A program made the position numbers and the translations under genes. A DNA stretch of 64,000 bases from Gymnorhina tibicen (taxonomy: Eukaryota > Chordata > Aves > Passeriformes > Artamidae): NCBI GenBank assembly GCA_013399875.1, contig VXAZ01008012.1, forward strand, positions 117,279 through 181,278, given 5' to 3'. Positions 40,725 to 52,100 of the stretch are shown here, piece after piece (position 1 is the first letter of the stretch; the number at the start of each line of letters is the position of its first letter). A model generated the notes under the pieces. It was given only the letters and a program-made list of their open reading frames with translations, was not told the DNA's origin and did no database searches.

Positions 40725-41090
40725 TGTGTTAAGACAGGAGACCAAACATCCTGGAGACCTCCTAGCTGGAGGTCAGAAGGCCCTTTGCTATCCTGAGAAA
40801 CCAAGCTCCCCTCTAGAACACATCCTGTAAACTAAAATAGGCTCATCCAGGGGGAGATTCCTTGGAATAGGGGGTTCATTTGAGCCTCTCACTGGGGAGT
40901 CTTTGACAGACATGCTAATTTGCAAGGCCTATAAACTGTATATGTGATCTATCGTGGGGGTGCATTTCAGTACATTCCACCTGGACGAAGTGGTGCACCT
41001 AAGGATCCTTAAATAAACACTGAGGTAAAAACCCCCTTTTCCCTTAACTGTGTTTGGCTCTTAATTTTAAGACCAGGGAAAGGCAACACA
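40725..41090 (+). mobile_element. Probable solo LTR
   Basis: The ends form a short inverted repeat, TGTGTT...AACACA. Inside is an ordered set of LTR signals: ATGCTAATTTGCA (octamer-like) near 40,912, TATAAAC at 40,930 and AATAAA at 41,012, then about 70 bases of U5-like sequence. No target duplication was found, so the limits are tentative. Confidence 0.5.
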
Positions 41091-43321
41091 GTAAACATCT
41101 GAGAGCATGACCGTGTTACACAGTTTGGAGACAACCATTTTCTATGAAGTACGCTTTTTTAATGAAGATACACCGTGTTGCTCAGGCTAGAAGTCAAAAG
41201 AAAAAAAAACAGGATGAAGTATCTCTGTGTGTTCTACTAGAGAAGCCCTTGTCCTGTCTGACACGCCTGGTGGTCTCTTTGCTCTCATAATGACAGTCTA
41301 ACGAGGTGGGGTCAGGGGCACGGTGTTCCAGGATTAGAAGGTTATGTGTTGTACCAGGGACGTTGGTGGGAAGGTTGCACAGCTGTCATTTTAAGTGTAT
41401 GGAAGATATAGACAGCAGTAAAAGAGCAAACATTTAGGCAGTACAGGTTGTGCAGTATTTTGGTAAGAACTGGGTTAATTTCTGGCTGTAATATTGTCAT
41501 ACAAGCAGTGGGGTAAAAGTCTGAATAAAACAAAATGAAAGTGATTGCCCAAAGTTTGTCTTTATTTACAGCTTTGTCTCCTAGACTACTTCCTTTCTTG
41601 GGAATTTGTCTCATACACTGCATTTAAGTCATGGTTATCTTAGATACAGATTCCTCTTGGAATCTTTTGTTTTGTTGAACAGACACAAAACAGTAATAGG
41701 TTTAGATTTGGTGGTTGTTTGTTGATTTTTTTAAACTTAATTTAGGGCAAATGTCACTCCAAAGGGATTTCATCCTGTACAGTATAATACAGCAGTGTTT
41801 TTGTTACCTGCTTTTATTAAATGCTAAGCTCAAAATGCTCTGCTATGTCACTTGCAGTGAGCTCTTGCTTGATGCACTCCCTACAGTTCTGCCCAGCTGC
41901 TCTGTATGGAGTCTTGAAATTTGTCTCTAATGAAAGCATTGCCTTCAGAAAAAAATAAAAGAATCAATTCTTGACCAGGAGAGAGCAAGAAATAAAGAAC
42001 CCACCGTTTTTAATAGTCGATTCTGGAATTTAACCTTTGCACTAATTGCAGCAGTGTTACTTTTACCTTCATAACACAAGCAAAAAGGAATCCCATGTCA
42101 GTGAGTTTATAAATTCCATTTTGAATGAAACTTCAAGCAGCACCATTCCAGAGTAAATGTGTATGATCTGAAATCATTAGACTGGATTCACTCTCGGAGT
42201 ACAGTTCTGCTGAACCTTGCTGAGCAATACTGGTAATGTAATAGCCTCACAGACACACACTGCCTCATCTCCTGTCAGAACAAGTTATACCCCAGACTTT
42301 AATTCTCACTAACCCAGCTGAAGTTTGGCACAGCTGTGCAACACGCCTTAGCTGTTTCCTAGTCAATCAGACTGCTGTTTACTTTGTGTCTGCAGCATAA
42401 CCCCCTTGATTAAAACCCCAGTTTGTGGGGTAAACATCTAGTGATTTTGCCTTCAGAAAAACTGATTTGCTGGTACATCTCCACCAGTTGAAATTTTTCC
42501 CTTCTGATGTGTGGAGGTGAGAAGGGAAAGAAAGTGTAATAGTGCTAACATCCCCCAGAAAAATGATTAACTTGTATTAAGACAATTGTGAAGAAATAAA
42601 GTTCAACAAAACAGAGCATTATCATAAGCCTCATGTCTTGTGCATTGCAAATAATTATACCTTTCCTTTGGCACTAATCTAACAGCAGAGAATTACTATT
42701 CTGTGCTAACAGCCGGTTGTATTAACATTCTCCCCAGTTATGTCCACAGACATTCATAACAGCATGCTGAGTGCAGGAAAGATTTGCAAATGTGCTGACT
42801 TAATTTCATCTGTTTAGTGTTGGACTCGCTTTTAAAATTCAGTCAGGTAGACCAGTCCTGCTCCCATTAAGCTTAATGTAATTTGAACACTGATTTCAAA
42901 GAAAGCAGCACTGGACTCCTGCTGAACATGAAATTTAAGATAAAAGTGACGATGAAGTAAGGCTCTCATTCTGACCTGCTAGTCTGCAGTGTGTGTATGA
43001 ATAGACGGTAGGTTACATAATATGCTTGTCACTAAGGAGAGGCATATCCACTTTCTGGTTTGATTTCACACCAAACCTTTATAGCATTTTTTGATAATAC
43101 ATGAAAAATTCCTGGACTGCATCCTCTGCGTATGTAATAGGTGTAAAACCTGTGACTTCCTAAGAACTGGTCTAGCATGTTGTTCTCTAGGTGAGGACAA
43201 GGCTGTGAGGTATGCTGCACCACAGACAAATATGCACTGTTATCCTTACAGTCCTAGCTGTAACTAGAACTGTATGCCTTTTTAAATACAGCATTAATTT
43301 TGTTGAAAGCAATGCCGCTTA
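41091..43321. other. Intergenic stretch; possible conserved non-coding DNA
   Basis: No transposon or exon was recognised. The part at about 42,600-42,960 is repeat-free, AT-rich sequence with TAAT-type motifs, as often seen in conserved enhancers, but conservation cannot be tested here. Confidence 0.45.
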
Positions 43322-44200
43322 TCACAGAGTCACAGAATGGCTGAGGCTGGAAGGGACCTCTAGAGGTCTTCTACTCTAGCCCCTGCTCAAGCAGGGCTAC
43401 TGTCCTGGGTTACAGTGTATTCTATTACCATGAGCTGTTGAAACCAGGTGTAGCAATGTTCCTTGCCTCCTCCCCCGGACTGTCTCCTTTTAATGGGACC
43501 AACAATGCCTTGCCTTATGACTCACCATCCCATTGTGAGATGCTCCGCCCAGGGGGAAGGAGCCAAGCATTCCCACCTGGATATAATCTGGGGTTTGGAA
43601 CAGCACAAGCAGCCTTACCTGCTGGGATCCCAGAGGACAAGGACTACACCACCACTGGATTTTTGGAGGAAGACCAGACTTCTTTTTTTCTACAAGATCA
43701 CCGCTTCAACAGAACTACTTCAAAGAGAACTGCAGCTACCACTGCATTGGACTGCTACCAACACCCTGCCCGGCAGGGTGCCAGGTTGTACCCCTGACTC
43801 TGTCAGGCTTTAAACCAGTTTCTCTGTATTACTGTTTTGTTATATATATATATATATTATTAAAAACTGGTATTCCCATTTCCTCATATCTTTGCCTGAA
43901 AGCCCCTTAATTTCAAATTTATAGTAATTCAGAGGGAAGGGGGTTGTATTTTGTTATATATATATATATTATTAAAAACTGGTATTCCCATTTCCTCATA
44001 TCTTTGCCTGAAAGCCCCTTAATTTCAAATTTATAGTAATTCAGAGGGAAGGGGGTTGTATTTTCCATTCCAAGGGGGCTCCTGCCTTCCTTAGCAGACA
44101 CCTGTCTTTCAAACCAAGACAGCTATCTGGAACTGGGTGCCCCGGACTGTGTTCAGATGCTTTACTACCTTTAGGTGTTTATACACACTGACAAGATTTA
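43322..44200 (-). repeat. CR1 LINE 3' fragment split by an LTR insertion
   Basis: The left part (43,322-43,400) carries 'cacagaatggctgaggctgg' and 'aagggacctctagaggtctt'. The right part (from 44,122) resumes with 'aactgggtgccccggactgt' and 'gttcagatgctttac', which is the next section of the same inverted CR1. The LTR at 43,401-44,121 sits between them. Confidence 0.85.
43401..44121 (+). mobile_element. Solo LTR (TGTCCTGG type) nested in a CR1
   Basis: The 721-base element starts TGTCCTGGGTT and ends AACCAAGACA, an imperfect terminal inverted repeat. It is flanked by GCTAC (43,396-43,400) and GCTAT (44,122-44,126), a 5-bp target duplication with one change. The TGTCCTGG start is typical of abundant avian endogenous retrovirus LTRs. 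A TATA-like GATATAATC lies near 43,580. Its 3' part contains a 114-base internal tandem duplication (43,835-43,948 and 43,949-44,064) with TA dinucleotide runs. No viral coding sequence remains; the 119-codon open frame inside is incidental. Confidence 0.85.
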
Positions 44201-45810
44201 GGTGTGTGTGCTTCTCTGAACAGCTTCCTGTGGGGATGATGTAGGATCCTTTTGTTATTTTGTATTTCCTGGCAAGACAGTACTGATATGGACTGAATAA
44301 ATAAATTAGAAAAAAAATTTTAGCTGCTGTGGATTTGAACTTTGAACATTTCACTCGCAGATGTTTCAGTATTGCAGTGTAAGTAAAAAGATTTACAGGA
44401 TGACTTTCACAGACAAATTCTGAAGTGCTACCATTTTTTTTTTTTGAAGAAGAATTTACTCTCAATTTTGATTCTCCTAGTGTAAACTCAAAATAATCAA
44501 ACTGATCAATTCCTTGCTTTTCTCATAGCAATTCTGATTAACTCACAGAAGAGCCAAGACTTGATTTATGTGCTAATTGCTATTAGGACAAAGAGATATG
44601 CGTTATTTGAGGATCCTGTCCTACCTTCAAACACATGAACGAAATTTTTGTTTGAAGTCAAGATACTGCTTCTTGGATGCCTGTCTGTGAGCAGGCTCAG
44701 AGATACCACCCTTTCCAAGGGACTCTCCTGAAGAAAAGACACAGCAAATGACTTGGCAACTCTAGAGCAGTTTTCCAAAATGCTTAAGGCAGGTCCCTGT
44801 AGCTCCATCCTACTCCTAAGATAGCATTGCAAACATGCCTTGTGCTTGGGTTCTGACAGCAGAGTGAATCAAGGCCAAGTGGTGTAAAGTGTTCCCATGA
44901 TTTCTTTCCTGGCCTCTGTCTTTTCTGTCAGTCCCAATAGGCTAGATTGCCTGGAAATGTTTAAGTGATGCAAGCTTGGCAACACCCCCCACCTTGGCAA
45001 ACCACATCTCCAGTTGCTGTCAGAGCTCTCAGAGGTCCCCTTTTCAGGAACAGGTGTGCAGTTAGTTGGAGAGATTTAAATACAAGATCAGACTTCATGA
45101 AAGGGGAAAGACCACAGGAGAATCCCCAGGGTGTGTACAGTTTGCAAACAAAGCACAGGTGATTCAGTTTTTCAGGGCAACTGGTTGCTGTGGTTTAACT
45201 CCCAGTTAGTGTGGATGGGCAGAGAACTGTTCCCAAAGCTTTAATGTGCCATTAGCTAATGTAAAGCAAGGCTAAACTGGGCTGATAAACCCTTTCTTGA
45301 GCCAAGCAGCTGTTACACTGATCCTGCACTTGATCCAGCCTCCTCTCACACTCTCTCTCCCAGTTTTCTGTCAGTCTGTCTGTCCACCGCTCGCTCCAGT
45401 GTCCCCAAGGGCTTACTGGTTCTCAGGAGCAGAGAGGGCACCAAAGAACACGGCATTTGGATGGCAGCCAGGCCCATAACATAAATGGCATTTTAGCAGA
45501 AAAGGTAACTGTTAGGGGTGGGGGTGTTCAAAGCAGAGGCACAGGGGCTCAAAAAGAGGAAACAGACCCCTGAATTGCTAAAGCCTGCAGGTAGTGTGTC
45601 TTTTTTCAACACCCAACAGCAAGTTTTGTAAGGAGCCTTTGAGAGCCATGGGTTCATCCATGGAAACAGCTAATTATCATAAGAAGAAAGGAAGGGACGC
45701 TTTTCCTGAAACAATAGTGGGACACGGGACACATAGGCACATAGTAAGTGCTACCTTTTAGATGAGAGTGAAAGAAATCACGAAATCACTGCCTCTAATT
45801 TGCAGTTCTT
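44201..45810. other. Intergenic stretch, possible LTR trace
   Basis: Mostly featureless. At 45,188 'tgtggtttaactcccagtta' resembles the start of another avian LTR family (TGTGGTTTAACCCC type), and C-rich text follows to about 45,480. Ends and target duplication were not found, so I record it only as a hint. Confidence 0.35.
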
Positions 45811-46561
45811 TGTCGCTTTGGCCGCTGGCCGCCTGGAGGCCGTGGCAGGTGACAAGGTCCGGTGTCCCGGTCGACGGGAGAGAAAGCACCTGCCCTGTCA
45901 GCAGCTGTTGGCTCCCTGCAGGAGACCCACAAGCAGGCAGGCTGCAGCACCGCTGTTGCCGAGCAACGGAGAGGCAGTAAAGGGCCGAGGGACCTCTTTC
46001 TTGTGCTCAAAGTTCCAACTTTATTGTCCCGCGAGGGAGCAACAAGGTAACAGGCGAACAAGTTGAAGGGCGAGCGACAAGGAAAGGGCAAGGGGTGGGG
46101 CCCAAAGCCCCCTTTTTAAGGGGTACCAAAAGGGGGAGGAACAAGGGGTACAGACCAATAGGGAATTGATGGGGAATGACAGATGACAAATCAGGGGAAT
46201 ACAAAGGAGGGACTTACAAACAGAAACCAATCAGCAACCGAAGAGAAAAGAACTTTCCAGACCAGATTGCATATGCAATGAAGGTAATGAATAAACATGA
46301 CAACAGGCAACTAATAGAAAATGGGGAACAGAAGAAGGGTCTGGAAAGGAGGGAGGAGATGTCGCAGGGGCGACACCCAGATGGTGGCGGCTCTACTCCC
46401 CTGACCTGCCCCCCGGGTCGGAGTCATAGGCGGGGAAATCCACCCACTGAATGTTGTCCAGCCGCGAAGTGGGCTGAGCCACCGCAACAGCTCTTAGCAG
46501 TGTTTGTTGTTTGTTGTCTGGGCTTGCCCACCCAGCCCATTTTGTTGTATGATCCCTGACA
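45811..46561 (-). mobile_element. Probable endogenous retrovirus LTR, minus strand
   Basis: On the minus strand it starts TGTCAGGGATC near 46,561. A TATA-like TTAAAAAGGGG lies near 46,115 and AATAAAG near 46,020. It continues through a GC-rich U5-like segment to ...GCGACA near 45,811. Both ends carry TGTC/GACA. The start resembles the LTR at 6.8-7.7 kb. The target duplication was not identified and no internal retroviral sequence is attached. Confidence 0.6.
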
Positions 46562-47761
46562 GGATGCCATCTGAAGCTCTCCTTCAGTTATTGTCCATAA
46601 ATATGGTGTATTTCTGTCAACTGCTGTCATGCTTTGCTCCCTGAGGAGGTGGAATTATGTTGTGAATTATGATATAAAACTCTAATTTTTACCACAGCTC
46701 TGTCATAAGGTACTGTTTTTGCTGGCTAAACAGGGTCAGTGTATGATATAATGCCCTTGGCAGGGTAACATTTTTGCTTCCACAGTTGAAAACTGCTGGA
46801 TGGTCTTATTATATTACAAATCCTATGGAGACTAAAATAAGCATAATCTATATTAAAATACAATACTTTCCTTCCTAACTTACTAGATAAGGAATGACTG
46901 AATGCAGGAAGTTGGTGAGTACCTTAGGTAATCAACTAATATTGTTTCTGTAACTGCTGTTTTGCAAGTGATTTTCTGTGCCTTTTTATTGATCTATTTC
47001 CATTTGTGGCATAAGCCACTGTATTTGTCTCCAAGCTCTTTAATGATATTATTGTGATAGGCAAAAAAGAAATTGCAGTAATCTGTAGAAAATGTTGAAG
47101 ACCACAAATGGAAGGCATTTTTAATCTAAAAATTTTAGATAAATCAACACAATTCTGTACCACTAAGGTTTCTTCAGAAAAACTTGCATCAAAGGCTAGA
47201 AGCAACCCTATGTGTAGGTATAAAAAATTGTAAATGCTTATGTGGAAAAAATGTTCTTTTTTTTCTTGTCAAATGTCATCTAAATTCCATTTGTACTGTG
47301 GTCTTGTGCTACTGCTAACTAGCAGGTCTCTGCATTTCACTTTAACTCAAATGAAAAATAAATGATGTGGCCTCTAAAACACTTCAAAGAAGGAAGCAGA
47401 GTTGCTTCAGTGGATATTCTATTGAAAAAGAAGAATGGATCCAATTTCTAGAACTCACTTATCCTGGGCCTGGGGCTTACACTTAGGGAAGCTTTCTCTT
47501 TGCTGTCACAAGAACCTGCAAACATCCTAATCAAAACAAAACCTAATCAGATCAATTTCCCCTGCTCTCGTTAGCAAGGTTGCTTTGTTATGTTGTGAAA
47601 ACAAAAAGAGAACAGTGTAACAAAAACGTGTTACTTCTTGATTTTTCTGGTGTGAGGACACTGACAGGTCTGTCTGAGACCTGGTAATGTGACCGTAACA
47701 CAAACTGTTAGGTTTTGAAATCTCTACAGGAAACACTCTATCATCGCCTTCCACTAGCAGC
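46562..47761. other. Intergenic stretch without recognised features
   Basis: AT-rich unique sequence; no exon or repeat was recognised. Confidence 0.6.
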
Positions 47762-47960
47762 GTGTTTCTCACTGACGCTGAAGAAGTGACCCCCGCAAGG
47801 CTGAGCTGCTGCGGCGACTCACGTGCGACTGCAGACCCCCAGGCAGGGAGGCAGGGAACCCATCCGCGGGCACCAGCTGCCTTCCTGCTGCAGTGGCTCA
47901 GCTGCCAGGAGCGCCCCGCCCCGTCCCGTCCCTTCCCTGTGTCCGCAGGAGCCTGTGGGA
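47762..47960. promoter_or_regulatory. Short CpG-rich block
   Basis: About 200 bases rich in G, C and CpG (for example TGCTGCGGCGACTCACGTGCG and CGCCCCGCCCCGTCCCGTCC) stand out sharply from AT-rich surroundings. GC boxes (CCCCGCCC) and an E-box (CACGTG) are present. It could be a small CpG-island promoter of an unannotated non-coding transcript, or the remnant of a GC-rich LTR. No coding exon was identified. Confidence 0.35.
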
Positions 47961-49014
47961 CCTCAGGCCTGGCACACCTACTGCCTCACATACCGGGCAG
48001 AATAGTGTTAATTAAATTAATCAAAGAACCCTCCTGGAGCATAAGATGATGTTTTGACATTGTGGAGATGATGAAGCTACTTAACATTCAGGCTGTAATC
48101 CCACAGTCCTTCCCTACCCACAGAAATCCTTGGGTTTGAACACATACTGTGTTGCATGGACTTAGTGTCCTGCTTCACAGACAATTCAGTTTATGTTTAA
48201 ACAGGATGAGTATGGAGTATGTTTGATCTCCCCTGTTTACTCTCACTAGCCTCTGAAGTTGAAGACCTGCTTATGAAAGCGATGTGCAGGGAGTAAGGGG
48301 AGGCTGAGGTACGGGCAGCTCCTGTAGCCCACTCAGTTTGTTGATAATAGGGTAGTTTTTATATAACCTCTCAGATGCAGATTTTTTATACCCATCTCCT
48401 GAACTCTGGTGTTGTGACAGCCATGGTTTCCTGGGGAAAGCTAAAGCACATCCAAGTCTGATCTAGCTGTCTCTGCATCTAGACACGACTGACCTAATTA
48501 TGCCAGGCGTTTGTGCATCTTGAAGCTCTGCTGGTCACAAGTGGTTAGTAACAGTGTGCAAACGAAACTGGCTCCCTACCCCCTTTCTGCTTTTGCAGGC
48601 AGCTCTTACCAGAGCACCTCCACTGTCTCACTCTCTTCCCCAGCATGCACCCTGGTCTGTGGTTTTGATAGCCACTGTCATTCCGTATTTTGGTGCTTTC
48701 TTAATGCATGGCTACTTTTAGACTGCTTAGAAACACAGTGTATCTTCTCCTCCATTTTAGTTTCACAGCCTTCTCCACTGCCTGCTGCTATAGCTGTTAA
48801 GAGAACTGTGTTGTGAAAGTTATTTCTCTGAGCTGTGGGATTTGAGAAAATGGTTTCTTCATTGCAACACTGTTTGCATAAGGGGGTCAGATGGAGGATG
48901 GTGGGCAACAGGCAGATCACCAGTGAAACACCTTTTGTTACCATGGTCTGCATTTGGGTAGGGAGTGTGAGATCAAAGTCTGGTGTCTTCTTCTGATCCC
49001 AGAGATTGCCACAG
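47961..49014. other. Intergenic stretch without recognised features
   Basis: No exon or repeat was recognised. Confidence 0.6.
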
Positions 49015-49115
49015 AAATTCCGTGACAGAGTCTCTAAGATATTGGTGGAGCTGGGACATGAACCCTGGTGCTCTGTCTCTGTGACTGGTGTCCTAACCAT
49101 TAGCATGCTGCTGCT
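49015..49115 (+). repeat. Relic of an ancient MIR/CORE-type SINE
   Basis: 'ggtggagctgggacatgaac' followed by 'cctggtgctctgtctctg', 'actggtgtcctaaccattag' and 'catgctgctgctt' follows the order of the MIR-family core (GAGCTGGGATTTGAACCC..., then CTAACCACTAGGC..., then ATGCTGCC). It is old and truncated. Such relics are scarce in bird genomes and are often kept as regulatory DNA. Confidence 0.55.
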
Positions 49116-52100
49116 TGAAATGTAGCTAAAGGTGCCACACAAAGTGGGAGGACTCACAGGGGAGAACAGTCTAACCACCCCTGCAAGAGCCCTGTCTGAA
49201 AACCATAAAAGTAGACAAAGGTGTATGGGATATGAGTCTATTGTCTTCAGTGGTTAGAAAGAAGCAAGACCTTCCCTCTCTGCTGTTCTGCTCATCCTTG
49301 AGCTTTGTGCTGTTTCCTCTACTTTCGTTACATAGGCTACTAAACAAAACATTTTGGATTGCTTGGAATGCTACGTTTATTTGGTACAAAAGGGAAACGT
49401 TCAGGTTTCCACTTAACTGTTAAGAATAAATGATAAAGTGAAGAGTGAAATGGTGGGACTTGCTACCACGGTAAGGATGAGCAATTGCAGTGCCCGTCCA
49501 GCAGTCTGACTGCTCAGACTCCCTCTTCCCCTGAACTCCACTGCTGGGTCATTCTCCAGCCTCCTATGGCCAACTGTCCCCATTTATCTTCCTTGCTGTC
49601 CTAGCCTGTGGATATGTGCTAGCATCAGCTGCCATTCTACAACATAACCCCTCCTCTCCCCCGGTCTGGCTCTCATCTCTCAGTTTGCTGTGCTGTTACT
49701 CTCAAAGCACTTTCAGATCTCATTTTTCTTCCTAGAAATCTTTGTTGCTGGACCTCCTTGCAGCTGAGCGAAGTGAGGGATACAGGACAAGTCAGTCACC
49801 CTGTTCACTCACTTGCACCTGTGTAAGAAACAAGTGTGAGGCAGCTATGCACCAAAGCTAGGAACCACATTTTTGCTTTTTGATTTTTTGCTTTGTGATC
49901 AGTAACTGCTTTGTCATTTTGGCTTTTTAGTGTCATTTCCTAACACCAACAGTTGGTTCACCTTTTATATGACTGACAGGATAAACATTCTTCTGGAAGA
50001 AAAATAGGAGCATCCACAGAAACACTTAACTACCTGTTTCATGGATTTCACCCCTCTTTTTTTTTTCCCCTCCAGTTTTTTTTTACTGTTTTTGTTTTAT
50101 TATGGCTTCTTTCTCTCCCGACACACAGCACTTGTGACCACCCTCCCACACATCACAGGTGCCAGCTTATCACCACACTATGCCTGCAAGCTTCTGAATT
50201 CTGAAAGTGGCAATACCCAGAACTGAGCAATTACAGGAGAATTTCAGGGGGTTGTTTATTTATGCAAATACTATGTTTCTGGCACACATGCTGCAGGGAA
50301 AGTACTGAATTCCTCACCCAGGCTATGGTTCAAAACAAAACAAAAAACCACAGAAGTTTAAAATAACAGAATGTAACCATCTGTAATTTATTGTCTTTAA
50401 TCTACTGAAAAATGTGTTTGTCTAGGTCTTGACGTAAGTTTTGTCCCTGGATCCATCAGTATCACAGAAAACATGCAGATACCTTTTTCTTCCCAATCAG
50501 TATATTATCCTTTTCTTTGTTTAGGCATTTTGAACTGAAACTGAACTAAAATAATCTGAACATCCTCCTAGGATATCATTAATAAATGACATGGAGTCAC
50601 AATATGTATCTGAAAAGTTTCTGGATTCATTCTCCCCTTCTTCTTATCCTCTCTTCTTTCCTTGTGTCCAAGAGGCAGATAACTGCAAATGGAGATTTGC
50701 AAAGCAGTGGAGAGGATTGATTTTAATGGCAGATGCATGGCTAATCCCATGCAATGCTTTCCGATTTCCACCCCCACTTCATAGTCACTGGCTGGAAAAG
50801 GCTGCGGAGTTAATCTGTGAGCTAATGCACACGTCTACTAAGCATTCCTTTTCAGCACAGTCATGTGGACACTGTACACTGTGGCCCAGGAGGGCTGGGG
50901 ATATGAGAGGGGCTGCTGCAGCTCTGGCTGCAGCATCACTGCAACCCTCTTCAAAGTGGTTAGGCTTGGCCTGGGGAAACCCCCGTCTCTGGGCTCCCAG
51001 GCTATAGGGCTGGGATGGTGTGCACCCCAAGTCTATGTGCATGCGTTGGTGAAGTAATGCTCCCCGGACTAAACTATGGCTGCTATGAAAGGGTTTGTTG
51101 TGGGCTCCAGTGGGGTCCCAAGCACTTACATCAATCTGAGGCTTCAAAGAGTTCCTCTTTTCCCCACCACAGAGCTCTGCACCGGGCTCCTTCCCCAGCA
51201 CAGGCTGCGGCAAGCCTCCTCATACAGCAGTCCACGCACCCACTCAGCTTGTGGCCCCTCTGCTGTCACAGTTTTGGCAGCAGTGCTTTTAACTGGTGCA
51301 TGTAGGTCCCACTGTAACCCATCTCGATTGCTCCCCATGTCTGTCAGAGCCCCTGTCAAAATGAGCTTTTGCTGCATTTTCCTTGGAGGATGTTAGCTGG
51401 CTGATGGGGAGGCCTTGCTTAGCTGCATGCCCTGGCACCGTGATTTAGAGCTGCAGGGTGAAGTCACTGTTAATAGCAGAGCAGCAGGAGGGCAGTCTTG
51501 TAATGAAATAGGAGTTATGTTGCCTGTTTTCAAGCATGGCATTTAATTGTCACTAATAATGTCATGAATCATTATTATGTCTATCGTAGAGAGGTTTTTC
51601 TCTGATACAAGAAAGCAGCAAATGGTATTAGCCTTTTGGTGTACCATGGTATCCACATAAGCCATGGGGATATTACAGTGTGCATAAATCTGCCTTTGTA
51701 GTCTGGCTGGTGTGCAGGTGATGAGGGATGCAAGCAGAGACTGGAGCTCCAGGGAGGGTGCCCAAATCCCAAGGGAAGGGTCAGAAGAGACCGAACGGCT
51801 GCAGAGGGTGCTCCCTTGTGCTGTCAGGAGACAGCCCTAGCTGCTTGCCTCTTCAGCAGCTAGGTCCCTCAGCTCCCAGGGCAGCCCTTAGAGCAGGGTG
51901 CTGTGGGAGCTGCTGAGATGGTGGCACTGCAGGCAGTGTGTGGGCATACAAACCTGTTCCCGGGTTAGCTTTCCCAGGAAACTCACAGCCTGCAAGGAGA
52001 GCCAGGTAAATGAAGTGCTCCCAAGGGCCACTGCAACAGCAGTTGCATCCATGTCCCCAGGGTGCTCTCTTGCCTCTTGCCACAGGCAGAGGACCCGAGA

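Noticed and set aside
43438..43797. 119-codon open frame
   Set aside because: It lies wholly inside a solo LTR with defined ends and a target duplication.
48678..49178. 166-codon open frame on the minus strand
   Set aside because: It overlaps the SINE relic, and no motif or splice support was seen; open frames of this size are not rare in 64 kb.
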